A stretch of DNA of 64,000 bases from Candidatus Protochlamydia amoebophila UWE25 (GCF_000011565.2 NC_005861.2:62001-126000), one strand, 5' to 3'. Shown: positions 51,501-59,197, numbered from the stretch's first letter. Program-made: numbers and translations. Notes: generated by a model not told the origin, from the letters alone.

Positions 51501-51988
51501 AGGAGGTTAGCGCAGTGATTGCCAAATTCGAGATGGGGAAGCAACCACAGATGCTCTAGGATATTTTGATAGATCGAGCAGATAGGAATGATCAAATTAA
51601 GTTCATTAGATGTTAACTTTACTTCCATGATTTCACTGACGATTGCTTCAAGTTCGATTAACTGTTGAGCTTGATCATGCTGAATATCGTAGGTCAATGT
51701 TTTAAAATTAAAAAGAAGCGCTAGTCCTCGTTTTATCAAATTTTGTACTTCTTTTATCTCTAATTTTAGCAGGCGACATAAACATTCACGTTGAACACCT
51801 ATATCTTCTAATTGATTGATCTCTTCGAGGAGCGATTTGGCACTGACGAGTATATTCTCTTCTGTCTTAGATTTTGTTTTATACGCCTCAACTAAATCTT
51901 TTACTTGATTTAATGGGGATAGTGTGGGTGGAATTTGAGGATAAAGAGGGTAGTAGGGAGTACTGCCTTTAACAGATTCTGGATTCAT
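48545..51988 (-). CDS. TPR-CHAT protease-like protein (copy 12), right end of the array
   Basis: 1,147 residues, ATG start (MNPESVKGS, divergent group A). TPR-type repeats about 240-700, CHAT about 750-1147 with His near 1000 (FACHG) and Cys near 1054 (STCFSG). The CHAT half mixes subtypes: STCFSG as in copies 3, 4 and 11, but TYWRLPDS as in the majority. It also has private substitutions such as DGFLFQTPFAAF where others read DGFLAQIPFAAF. Copy 11 follows after only 47 bases without the promoter box, so the two may be one transcript. As the first gene of the array in transcription order, it borders the spacer with a decayed integrase. Confidence 0.93.
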   Translation of the reverse strand: MNPESVKGSTPYYPLYPQIPPTLSPLNQVKDLVEAYKTKSKTEENILVSAKSLLEEINQLEDIGVQRECLCRLLKLEIKEVQNLIKRGLALLFNFKTLTYDIQHDQAQQLIELEAIVSEIMEVKLTSNELNLIIPICSIYQNILEHLWLLPHLEFGNHCANLLIQNKNAILSKMERWKGSLDQLVSDEKIEPFIPKNLEKSVLRLFEPLPEAFAKEIKEQKFAIHKSGEISLAILEIISEFYGNQRDFPLAIFYAEVFLNFLIQELPKISQKEGFLVKIMQTQGRLADWYHSHRQYPMAFDHSKRVLEIALELDNYNAIIISLKKIGYLYVAQGQHDLALSFYQGALSIVQALQDPENERMFFDSLAEVYLTIHNNTEAIRCYQTALELAEEKTEQALIYSKIGGAHARVKQYKEAEEAYEKALEILPQGNNPIIAIRVHQNLAIFFNNFARYGKAIYHVKKILKLIQHPLVQSVQVDELQAQESKFSALITLGNIYGTMRDHTRQIDYCTQAVKFAEEIDVHLNNLGIAYANLGSAYCDEGNYFESMKYYNKASKILKGDSNRAEFLENIGQILFFSGKFPEAIKYYKEANKIGNQFTKKNSLLVLGICYSFLGNKEQAIQCIEKFICLSQASEDRLSEALGFHNLGTVYKNSDLELAEENYRKSISISAALHQELKNHHQWQITFFEGQAKTFLSLERLLLKQGKTEEALQITDFRRSRVLVSALTEKFQFQKNNSFFSSGLTSQNMQALAYKMNTCFIVYSFASKDMDSITIWVIPPQGEITCQQLPLGILKEEFEEATYVFQTFPFIIEPTVAKRRPFLRPKKTRSSTTHAFLDELTRGDPDESANSTVLQSFKERLSLWYEALIAPIESYLPKDPQQVVTIIPDGFLFQTPFAAFLDKEGKYFIEKHPISIVPSIGILTLLDEIPKKFSKNSLVIGNPTTLYSKDSLPFAEKEAQKLVSPLLKTAPERILLQDSATVQHIVEGMRDARWIHFACHGSTSAKPDGKLDPHSVFEGLFKLAPDEKHPQGYLHAQEIAALILHSDLVFMSTCFSGRGKLHGEGSVGPVWSFLAAGALSTVATYWRLPDSDLTLQMVDTFYRHLLGIEVEKLNKAQALQKAMLLAIEQKREKPHLWGAFFLSGLHE

Positions 51989-52582
51989 AGCTCAACTCAT
52001 TAAGTAAATAAAATTTTAAAAATATTTTTATATTATGAAGAGAAATAGTCAAGCTAGAAATGGATTAGCATATGTTACTAGGTGTTATTTTCTTATAAAT
52101 AATTACTTTCACAAAGTTTGAAACATTTTTTGTTAAGGCTACGTTATAGCCAATCGTGTTAAAAAAAATTTGCTATTCTTTTAGTCTGTGCCAAAAATCA
52201 AGGCTATTGCAAGTATTTCGGCTTTAACTTTTGCTTTAAATCTCTCTCATTTTTTTTATCTTATAACATCTGATAAATTGATAAATATATTCAGCAACAA
52301 CTTGTTTGACCGCTTTTATCTAAGTAACAGATGGCAGTTAGAAATATAGTTTTATCTATATAAGTTTAAACTTTTTATTAAATTTTATTCCTAAATGAAC
52401 AGTTTTTTAGGGATTGAATCATTATTTAATGACTTACCTGGTTAGAAGTATTCTGTGTGTATGTTAGAAAGCTGTTTGAATGAACAATTTGGCAGAGCAA
52501 TTATCAAATTTGTTTATAGGGGCATTATAAAATTGGATAGATTCTTCTAATTAATCAATAAAGTTTGACTTCTCAATCTGTT
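51989..52582. other. Right flank of the CHAT array, no gene seen
   Basis: About 590 bases. It starts with the promoter box of copy 12 (52025-52052). The middle, about 52310-52560, resembles the spacer at 29216-29580 left of copy 7 and contains a degenerate TTGG...CAATTATCAAATTTG block like spacer A. No ORF with a ribosome site was found. Confidence 0.5.
52025..52052 (-). promoter_or_regulatory. Putative promoter of TPR-CHAT copy 12 (conserved box)
   Basis: Minus strand TTGACT (52047-52052), 16-base spacer, TAAAAA (52025-52030), upstream of ATG 51988. It would drive copy 12 and probably copy 11, which lies 47 bases downstream. Confidence 0.4.
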
Positions 52583-52711
52583 GCTTTGGTTGACAGAAGA
52601 GAACTATTTTCAGGAAATAGGTTAAGAGTTGGATTTGCCGACCGCTGTTGCTTTGCGATGGTTGGTGTTCCTGAACATGTTATCATGAAGCAAAAGAGAC
52701 ATAAAAATTAA
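52583..52711 (+). pseudogene. Decayed tyrosine recombinase (phage-type integrase), C-terminal remnant
   Basis: Plus strand reads DRRELFSGNRLRVGFADRCC, then FAMVGVPEHVIMKQKRHKN and a stop. This matches the catalytic-domain signature of tyrosine recombinases, usually GHSLRxGFAxxxAxxGVPxxxIMxQxGH. The HxLR box His is replaced (GNRLR), and the final GH...Y block with the nucleophile Tyr is absent. Only about 43 codons remain and no N-terminal part is visible upstream, so it is dead. It sits about 600 bases outside the last TPR-CHAT gene, on the opposite strand to all neighbours. An integrase at the boundary suggests that the array is, or was, part of a mobile island; no attachment site was identified. 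Confidence 0.7.
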
Positions 52712-52883
52712 CTATAATTAGAAGATATAAACGGTTAGTAAATATGGGGGCTGAAAATGCTATCACTAAAATTGGGTTATAATAAATGGCATCATTTATT
52801 GTTTACTGAAGGCAAGTTCCCAACTTAGATTAGTAATTTTCTTAGATTTGGCATTTTTTTAATCAGCTCAAGGTCAATTTTTC

Positions 52884-53738
52884 TCAAATCTTACCAGGAT
52901 AATTTAAACTGGGGAAATTTGATCTTTCCTTTGGGAAAAGAAGGGAGGTTTGGTCCCAAGCATCTATAATTGCCTCTTTAACAAATTCACGACGATGAAA
53001 AATTTTTTTTCTAGCAACTTTGATTGTCATATCTCTAAACCCCCTAAATGATTTATCTTCAAGATCTAACATCGACTTAAACCAAATTTTAAAGAGTTCA
53101 TTACAATCTATTGAATTATGGCTCAGTTGTTTTGAAGCTAGATAAAATGTATGACTGATAATCCAGCTATTTTGATGCACATGGCCGTAATCATTTTCGT
53201 GAGTATACGTACTTGCAGGTTTAAATGGCTCAGGTTCTGTGCTTAGGTCACAAAGATGACTAATTTTCCACAAATTATCAATTAAACCTACCTTTTGTTT
53301 AAATTCTATAGTAACGACATCTGCAATTGCTTCATCTAATGCTCCCGATTCTCCTTTATGGTCAAGTGGATTATTATGTTTAATCACAGCGTGCGTCATT
53401 TCATGACACACAATATCTGGCTGAGAAGCAAATTCGTTATTAAAAGCGAAATGCTTCAGCTTTGAAGCATAATAGGCATTTTTTTTGGGATAATAAATAA
53501 ATAATGGCGGAATTATTCTTTCTTCGTCTATATCGACTAGTTTAAAAGTATCCCAATAAAATTTTTTTACTATTTCTACTGTTTGTTGAATTTTTCTACA
53601 AAGTTTTGTTTCCTGTGGGGTTCTGCAAGCAAAAATTTGATCATTTTTTTGCAAAAATTCCTGTTCAGAATATGAAAGAACCAGGGTTGCTTGATAAGGT
53701 GAGAAATTATTATAAGTTTCTGACAAATTTGCACCCAT
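52884..53738 (-). CDS. Thermolysin-like (M4 family) zinc metalloprotease, no signal or propeptide
   Basis: 284 residues, ATG start with AAGGA six bases upstream. The zinc motif HEMTH is at 112-116, and the third ligand Glu is in GALDEAIADV (E136). YGHVHQNSWIISHTFYL at about 184-200 corresponds to the thermolysin block with the catalytic His (H188). These three blocks in this order and spacing define peptidase family M4. Classical M4 enzymes are secreted with a signal peptide and a long propeptide. Here both are missing and the N-terminus is short and soluble, so this is either a cytosolic enzyme or one exported by a specialised system. Single gene with long spacers on both sides. Substrate unknown; an effector role is inference. 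Confidence 0.8.
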   Translation of the reverse strand: MGANLSETYNNFSPYQATLVLSYSEQEFLQKNDQIFACRTPQETKLCRKIQQTVEIVKKFYWDTFKLVDIDEERIIPPLFIYYPKKNAYYASKLKHFAFNNEFASQPDIVCHEMTHAVIKHNNPLDHKGESGALDEAIADVVTIEFKQKVGLIDNLWKISHLCDLSTEPEPFKPASTYTHENDYGHVHQNSWIISHTFYLASKQLSHNSIDCNELFKIWFKSMLDLEDKSFRGFRDMTIKVARKKIFHRREFVKEAIIDAWDQTSLLFPKERSNFPSLNYPGKI

Positions 53739-54119
53739 TTTTATTCCTTGGTTCTTTGATTTATTGAATAGAAAATAAACTTATTGGTTCCTTTTAGCAA
53801 CGACCAAGTAAACTTAAAAATTTATATATTCATCGTAGCTTAAATTTGAGGAAATGCCATTTTTTTAAACTGTCACTCTAAAAATTTAAAGATGTATTCA
53901 ATAAAATACCGTTAGTTGAAACATAAACTTTTATTTTTTCTTGTTAGTTCTTTATCGTGATAATCTTAAAAGATGGATTGAGCATTGCTACACTATTGGG
54001 ACTAATCACTTGCTCAACAAAATGGAATAACAGAGTACTAATGGTACCTATTGCATAGTATTAAAATTTCTTAAAATAATTTACAAAGAGTTTTTGAAAA
54101 ATAAATTGAATTTGAAAAA
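53739..54119. other. Gene-free spacer
   Basis: About 380 AT-rich bases upstream of the M4 protease gene. Inverted repeat TTGAGCA/TGCTCAA spans about 53977-54016; its role is unknown. No ORF or recognisable remnant. Confidence 0.4.
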
Positions 54120-54395
54120 TTTAATTCATCCCAACTTTCTTTTTTTCAGGGGCACTTTTAAATTGATTGAAGGGAACAAATGGGTTGATTAGTTAAAATT
54201 AGAGACTTTAACTTCTTGTCTTCCTTGTCAATCTTCTAGTGTCAAAACTTTAAAAAATGCGTTGGGATCGCTACTTTTTGAGATCCAATGAATTGATAGG
54301 GTAACACAATGTTTTCGGCACATTCCTTGTGAAAAAGATACAAAGGCCTTTTGAACACATAGACATTTTGATAGGCTTTTGTCAAATTTCGTATA
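54120..54395 (-). pseudogene. Decayed DNA/RNA non-specific endonuclease (EndoG/NUC1 type)
   Basis: The minus strand at 54242-54391 reads RNLTKAYQNVYVFKRPLYLF, then HKECAENIVL, then PYQFIGSQKVAIPTHFLKF and a stop (54242-54244). EndoG-type nucleases have LTKxYxNVYVxTGPLYLP, then YQVIGxNxVAVPTHFFKV, so the match is specific to the segment after the catalytic DRGH box. The stretch beyond the stop, to about 54120, reads NPFVPFNQFKSAPEKKK, which resembles the family's C-terminal LxxFxVPxExxE block. No DRGH motif is found to the right, so the catalytic half is lost. It shows that the locus once encoded an additional nuclease. Confidence 0.6.
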
Positions 54396-54448
54396 CATCT
54401 CTAATTTAGATCAATAACCTCTATTTAATCGAGGACACTGGAGTATAG

Positions 54449-54607
54449 ATGGTCAGAAAAAAAGTATCTTCCATTATTTCAAAAGTTGAACGTCAATTTG
54501 CTTATGAACAAAGATTTTTTTTACTTGTACAATTAATTACACATGCATTAACGAAAGATGAGAACGATTACGTTACTTGTGATTATTACAGCAATAAGGA
54601 TTCTTAG
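54449..54607 (+). CDS. Possible small protein (52 aa), unknown
   Basis: ATG 54449-54451 has GGAG five bases upstream and opens 52 codons (MVRKKVSSIISKVERQFAYE, then QRFFLLVQLI, ending YYSNKDS). The composition is plausible for a protein: basic amphipathic start, hydrophobic centre, acidic end. It runs opposite to its neighbours and overlaps no recognised gene. No family known to me; could be chance. Confidence 0.3.
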   Translation: MVRKKVSSIISKVERQFAYEQRFFLLVQLITHALTKDENDYVTCDYYSNKDS

Positions 54608-54937
54608 AGCGCATATTGGAAAAAGTCATAAAAGTTTAGTGCTGCCTATTTATCAAATTTAATTTCATGAAAACTTAATTGTGCGGATATGAACCTCATC
54701 TTTGAGACTTTGCTAAATCCCACATAACGGTGCTTATTCGTCACCCTTTATTTGACACAATTTTCCTCTTATTCGCGTAAAGTTAGGAATAAACAAAAGG
54801 TTACTAAAACTTTTGTAAAAGCAAAAGTGATTCGAGCTGAGAGAGTCTTTTTCAAATATATCTGCAAATTGCTTGGGCTTCTGCAAACAATAATTTATTT
54901 TACAATTGCTTTATTATTATATTTATGCAGGCGTGAA
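54608..54937. other. Spacer with a weak plus-strand ORF
   Basis: About 330 bases beyond the 52-aa ORF. A plus-strand frame from a TTG at 54752 runs to 54994 and encodes a membrane-like stretch (LLGLLQTIIYFTIALLLYLC). It has no ribosome site and overlaps the 3' end of the SRAP gene antisense, so I do not call it a gene. Confidence 0.4.
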
Positions 54938-55600
54938 TCAAATAGGCTGAATACAAATTGGATAGTCATTTTTCCAAAAATTTACAATATTTGAAACTTC
55001 ATACGAAATAATTTCATTCGATGGATAAGTTTTCTGCAGAATTTGCTCGAGAGCAATTTGATTAGAAGAATTTAACCACATAGCTTCATCTGTTTTTTGT
55101 AGAATAACAGGCATGCGATTATGTATAGGATTCACCACTGAATTGGAAGCTGTGGTGAGAATTGCAAAGCTTTTGATTTCTTCTCCATTTTTATCCTTCC
55201 AAATGTCCCATATTCCAGCAAAAGCAAATAAATCACCATTTTTTAACGTGATTCGAAATGGAATTTTTCCTGATCTCGTGGCTTTCCATTCGAAAAAACC
55301 ATCCGCAGGGATTAAGCAACGCCTAGTTTTAAATAAATTTTGGAAAGAGGGTTTACTTTTTAATGTTTCAGAACGCACATTAATCATTTGATAATTAGAT
55401 CTTTTTTCTTTGCTCCAGTGGGGAATTAATCCCCAAACCATTGAATCGATTTGTCTTTGTTGATTTTCTATGAAAATCGTAAGGCATGATTGGGAAGGAG
55501 CTATATTAAAGCGAGGAAGCCATGTGAATTCTTTCAAAGGGATTTCAAAACGCTCGGATAGATTAATAGCCTCTGCAGTCAATGTAAAACGCCCGCACAT
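54938..55600 (-). CDS. SRAP-domain protein (HMCES/YedK family), abasic-site DNA-protein crosslinker
   Basis: 220 residues, the usual length for the bacterial family. The initiator Met precedes Cys2 (MCGRF), the residue that forms a thiazolidine crosslink with abasic sites in single-stranded DNA after Met removal. Other conserved blocks: NIAPSQ (32-37), MVWGLIPHW (54-62), NVRSE with Asn74, CLIPADGFFEW with Glu104, and NPIHNRMPVIL with His160. All catalytic or binding residues known for YedK are present, so it should be active in protecting abasic sites. GAGG seven bases upstream supports the start. Single gene. SRAP genes are often near SOS or mobile-element genes; here no LexA site was recognised. 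Confidence 0.93.
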   Translation of the reverse strand: MCGRFTLTAEAINLSERFEIPLKEFTWLPRFNIAPSQSCLTIFIENQQRQIDSMVWGLIPHWSKEKRSNYQMINVRSETLKSKPSFQNLFKTRRCLIPADGFFEWKATRSGKIPFRITLKNGDLFAFAGIWDIWKDKNGEEIKSFAILTTASNSVVNPIHNRMPVILQKTDEAMWLNSSNQIALEQILQKTYPSNEIISYEVSNIVNFWKNDYPICIQPI

Positions 55601-55921
55601 GTTTTAACCTCATTTTATGAGTCCTAATATTATAAAAATTTCTGGATTTGATGCTATAAAGTTATAATTTTCCTCTTTCTAGATGTATGAATGATAAGAC
55701 TAATACTCAAATTAAGATTAAATTATTACACCTGAATGTTGCAGAAGAATCCTAAAAATATTTCCGAGGAATAATATAAACTAGTCAGCATTTTTATCTA
55801 ATTCAACATGTATGCAAAAAGTCTAAACTTTTTGATACAATGGATTAAAATTATTGACTCAAGTTGGTCGCGATTAATATGTCAAGAGGCTATAAGAAGG
55901 TAACTCTTAGTAAGATGGAAA
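55601..55921. other. Gene-free spacer
   Basis: About 320 AT-rich bases between the unknown 236-aa gene's 3' end and the SRAP start. It holds the SRAP leader. A TTGACT box at 55855-55860 on the plus strand has no gene behind it. Nothing else is seen. Confidence 0.45.
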
Positions 55922-56632
55922 TTATTGGTCCCAGATAGGAGCTAATTTTCGCCCGTTTTTACCCCAGATATTTACCAAGTAGCTAACTTGATTAATTTGA
56001 TCAGGATAATCATGGGTAAGGATCTTTTTTAAACATTCTCTTGGCGCGTCGCTGTATAGATAACCAAGTCGCTCGCTAATAATTTTGCAAATAGATGGTT
56101 TAGCGTGCTCAATTGTTAAGCGTATGAGTTTGGAATCAGAAGGAATTTTTAACTCTTTTGCAAAATAGCGCATTAAAAAAGCATCATCCGTTGCTTGAAC
56201 TTCTATTATTTTACTATATTGTTTAAGAATATTCCTAGCTAAATGATCAATACTCTCAATTGTAGCTGGTTTTAAATTGCTTTGCGTTTTGAATTTTTGA
56301 TAAATGACTTTCAATTCTTGTTCCATTTTGTTGGAATAAAAATTACTAATCTTATCATCAAGCCATTTATCAAAAAAGCTATGAGAGTTCAGAGGAGCTA
56401 ATACTCGCCAAATGGCAATTTCTTCTGTAGGAAGCTCATTTAATACTTCAATTGGAATGTCAGGATCTTGGATATGCAACCATTCTGCAAAGGCATCTTT
56501 ACAGACAGCTTTTACTTTAGCTTCTAATAATGCAGGAGCTGAAACAGACTTATTAAGTCGCCCTGTTTTGCATGAAATATCTTGGTTGCTATGATAGCAT
56601 CGCTCGGGAGAAGGAATGTGTGAATGAATCAT
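55922..56632 (-). CDS. Hypothetical protein, 236 aa
   Basis: ATG start with AAGGAG four bases upstream, so the start is well supported. The first 30 residues are polar and Ser/His-rich (MIHSHIPSPERCYHSNQ), low in structure, as is common at secreted-effector N-termini. The rest is predicted helical by composition, with alternating charged and hydrophobic residues (FFDKWLDDKISNFYSNKMEQ, LKVIYQKFKT). No membrane segment, repeat or catalytic motif is recognised and I know no family. It stands alone, with spacers of about 320 and 675 bases. An effector is possible but cannot be shown. Confidence 0.75.
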   Translation of the reverse strand: MIHSHIPSPERCYHSNQDISCKTGRLNKSVSAPALLEAKVKAVCKDAFAEWLHIQDPDIPIEVLNELPTEEIAIWRVLAPLNSHSFFDKWLDDKISNFYSNKMEQELKVIYQKFKTQSNLKPATIESIDHLARNILKQYSKIIEVQATDDAFLMRYFAKELKIPSDSKLIRLTIEHAKPSICKIISERLGYLYSDAPRECLKKILTHDYPDQINQVSYLVNIWGKNGRKLAPIWDQ

Positions 56633-57308
56633 AAATCTCCTTAATTGAAATTGTTAATTGTAAACAAATTAAACCTATTCTATTTTAGATGAGTGATTCA
56701 TTTTCAGTTTATCTGGTATTTTTTGATAATTTTTCTTTCATTATGTTCTCATGATCAAAAAATAATCACCTTAATTCTTAACACGAATAAAATCAAAGTG
56801 TTGCTACAAAATTCAGCAGCTCTTTTACAGCTTTGTAATTAAATCTTTACTTAACTAGAAAGAAAAGAAATGAGAGATGTTAAATCGCTTTTATAAACCA
56901 GCCTAACTGCTTCTCACATATCAAAAACCGATCTGTTTTTTTCTTGCAGCAATAAAATTAATAAGCATTTTACCTATTTGTCTGGCTATTTTTTCTGTTA
57001 AAAATAGGGTAAATTTTTTGACCATTATATTCGATTGCTAGTTTAATCATAGAATGTTTTGCTGTCACTCTGTTAAAAATGGCCTTTTAAATATGGCTAA
57101 GTGGTTTATTAATCTATTAAACAGTTTCTAATTTTACCAGAAAACCTGTCTGTTGATTAAATGTTATAATTCCTTGCTATTTAGCTGATACGATGTTTTT
57201 AGAATACTAGTTATAGGACAGATAAGCTCGTAAGTAAAAGCTTACCTGCTGAGGAAGGGAGAAAAGTTTAAGATGAACAAGACGTTAGTTGAGAAAACAT
57301 AATGAATT
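56633..57308. other. Gene-poor spacer, possible decayed ORF
   Basis: About 675 AT-rich bases. On the minus strand near 56960-57085 one frame reads IFNRVTAKHSMIKLAIEYNG, then QKIYPIFNRKN, about 40 codons bounded by stops. It looks protein-like but belongs to no family I recognise, and overlaps another short open frame (MVKKFTLFLTEKIARQIGKM). It may be remnant coding sequence. No RNA gene seen. Confidence 0.35.
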
Positions 57309-58196
57309 TTATTGTTGCATTGCCTTCATTAATCCAAATGTTCCTAACTCTTTCAATTCCTTTTCTATTTTTAAATTAATTTCAACCATTAGATTTTTTA
57401 ATTTAACAATTTTTTCTACTTCTTCTCCTTCGTCGATTTGCACATCTTTCTGTTGTAAAGCACGTTCTATCTTTTTTAATCTACTTGCAGTTGAAGGATG
57501 CAAAAAATCAAATCTGTTTTCACCACTAGAGGAGATGACGAGTTTTTTCCATATAGTTGTGCGGCTTTCCAAGTTAGTTTGTTGTAAACTCATTAATAAT
57601 CTTCTTCCGCCTTTCAACTCTTCAACAGAACTTTCAGTTATCGCTAAATCATCTGCTTTTCCTTCACGATATTGAGAAAATATGGCTTGAGCAATAAACC
57701 CTACACTCATAGTTATTAATAATGCAGGAATGATAGGCATCATGAAAGCAGAAAATGTGGCTGCAGCTATTGAGCAAATAGCAGGTATCAAGGGCATAGT
57801 GAAACAATCGTTATTTTTAATGTGGCAGGCCTCATGTTTCATTACCCAATGGCAGGCACCTTTATCTACCTTGTGAAATTTAGGAGCTACCCAGATGACA
57901 GCATCGCCTTTAGTAAAAAAATTCGTACCTTGAGCTCCGCAGAACCCTAGATTAAGTCTTTCTATAACGATAATATCCTGTCTAATCCCTATTCGATCAA
58001 AAAATGGCTGTAATTCAGTTTTAATATTATATCCAGGGAAAGATTTAATTTGCTGATTATATTCTTGCGACCCTCTATAAACTCGTTTCTGATTAAAAAG
58101 GCCGTCTATTACTATTATAGGTATTTCAATACAGGTACTTTTATAAGCTTGTAGACTATAGCCGCATGGACTAGATAAAAATGGCAAAACAAACAT
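57309..58196 (-). CDS. M48-like membrane zinc metallopeptidase
   Basis: 295 residues, ATG start with AAGGA upstream. The zinc motif is HEACH at 121-125, and the third ligand Glu lies in YREGKADDLAI (E178, with D182), the ExxxAD pattern typical of family M48 (HtpX/Ste24). Between them, residues about 133-172 (MPLIPAICSIAAATFSAFMM and IPALLITMSVGFIAQAI) form two membrane segments, the usual M48 arrangement. HPSTASRLKKIE near 233 matches the HPxTxxRIxxL block after the active site. M48 enzymes cleave membrane or misfolded proteins. Here the N-terminal transmembrane pair of HtpX is replaced by a soluble 110-residue region. Single gene. Active enzyme inferred from complete motifs. Confidence 0.8.
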   Translation of the reverse strand: MFVLPFLSSPCGYSLQAYKSTCIEIPIIVIDGLFNQKRVYRGSQEYNQQIKSFPGYNIKTELQPFFDRIGIRQDIIVIERLNLGFCGAQGTNFFTKGDAVIWVAPKFHKVDKGACHWVMKHEACHIKNNDCFTMPLIPAICSIAAATFSAFMMPIIPALLITMSVGFIAQAIFSQYREGKADDLAITESSVEELKGGRRLLMSLQQTNLESRTTIWKKLVISSSGENRFDFLHPSTASRLKKIERALQQKDVQIDEGEEVEKIVKLKNLMVEINLKIEKELKELGTFGLMKAMQQ

Positions 58197-59050
58197 ATAA
58201 TTTCCTTATTGTTAATGTAACTATACAATAAATTATATTAGATGATATATTTTAAATCAATATTAAGTTTGTTTAATTTTTTTTAATATATATTATTAAT
58301 AATAAATTAAAGTTTTTAATTATTTTTTTTGAATACTAAAGTTTTTTTAAAGTTTCCTTACAAATATTCGCTGTTAAATGCTCATAAACATATGCTGGAT
58401 TGCATCGACACGTGCGTCAAACTCTAACGAATAACTTAGTCAATAATGAATGACAAAAAGTGACCTGTAAAAGAGAATTTTTTTGTTGGTTGATTTGTAC
58501 CACAGAAATGAATCGTTTTATTGGCTGAACGACTTAAGTAGTATAAGGGCAAAAGCAGGTAGATTCGTTGATTCATGACATTCAAGCGCTATAATTAGCA
58601 TAAGAGCACTTATCCAAAGAAAATAGCTATTAGATCTAAAAAAGGTGTCTATTTGTTTTTTTAACCTATAATTTAATCAGATTTTGATTGACAGAGGGCC
58701 AATTCAGGCAAGAGGATAACGTTTTACATCAGCTTTCTTCCACACTCTGTGTTTTTCCAATTCGATTGGCATTGCTCGAGAGTTCTTTGCCAACTTTTAT
58801 ATTTATTTCATCCAACAATTGCATGAGAACCTATTGTTTAGGATGATTAAATTTTGATTTTGAAAAAAGGATGCGATAGGTGTCTTTGATTGAATAGTGT
58901 CACTAAACATTTTTATAAGTAAAATCCTTTTTAGCACATCAAAATCTATATTGAAAAATGATTAAAAATGCGAATTAGATAAAATGGTCTTGCTTCAATG
59001 CATCAAACCCAATTTACTTGATAGGTTGACCTTGCTTTAAAGGAGAAAAT
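58197..59050. other. Gene-poor spacer with short open fragments
   Basis: About 850 bases. Two minus-strand stretches look protein-like: 58729-58824 (31 codons, MQLLDEINIKVGKELSSNAN...) and about 58500-58650 (FRSNSYFLWISALMLIIALE, membrane-like). Neither has a ribosome site or matches a family I recognise. The first 150 bases, next to the M48 gene's start, are nearly pure AT. Confidence 0.4.
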
Positions 59051-59076
59051 TAGCGGGCGATGACCTACTCCCAATG
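59051..59076 (-). other. Sequence resembling the 3' end of a 5S rRNA
   Basis: The minus strand reads TTGGGAGTAGGTCATCGCCC, close to the common 5S rRNA 3' end (GGGAGAGTAGGTCGTCGCC). The rest of the 5S molecule is not present in order. An upstream ACCTGCTCC (59089-59097) might correspond to the ACCTGxTCCCAT part of an internally deleted 5S gene. The same bases also pair as an 11-bp hairpin, so a terminator is the alternative. Confidence 0.3.
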
Positions 59077-59197
59077 TTTTAAATTTTGGAGCAGGTCAAC
59101 AGAGACGGCCTGTAACCTTTTTTAACTACATGCAAGGTTGAATCTAACTTGATTTTTGCATGATGAGCCTCAAGCCATTTATTGCTCAGCTATGCTA

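Noticed and set aside
1-51988. Craspase-type (CRISPR III-E) interpretation of the TPR-CHAT proteins
   Set aside because: No CRISPR repeats or Cas7-11-like gene in the window; the multi-copy array and chlamydial context do not fit.
54752-54994. 80-aa plus-strand ORF with a membrane-like segment
   Set aside because: TTG start, no ribosome site, and its end overlaps the well-supported SRAP gene antisense.
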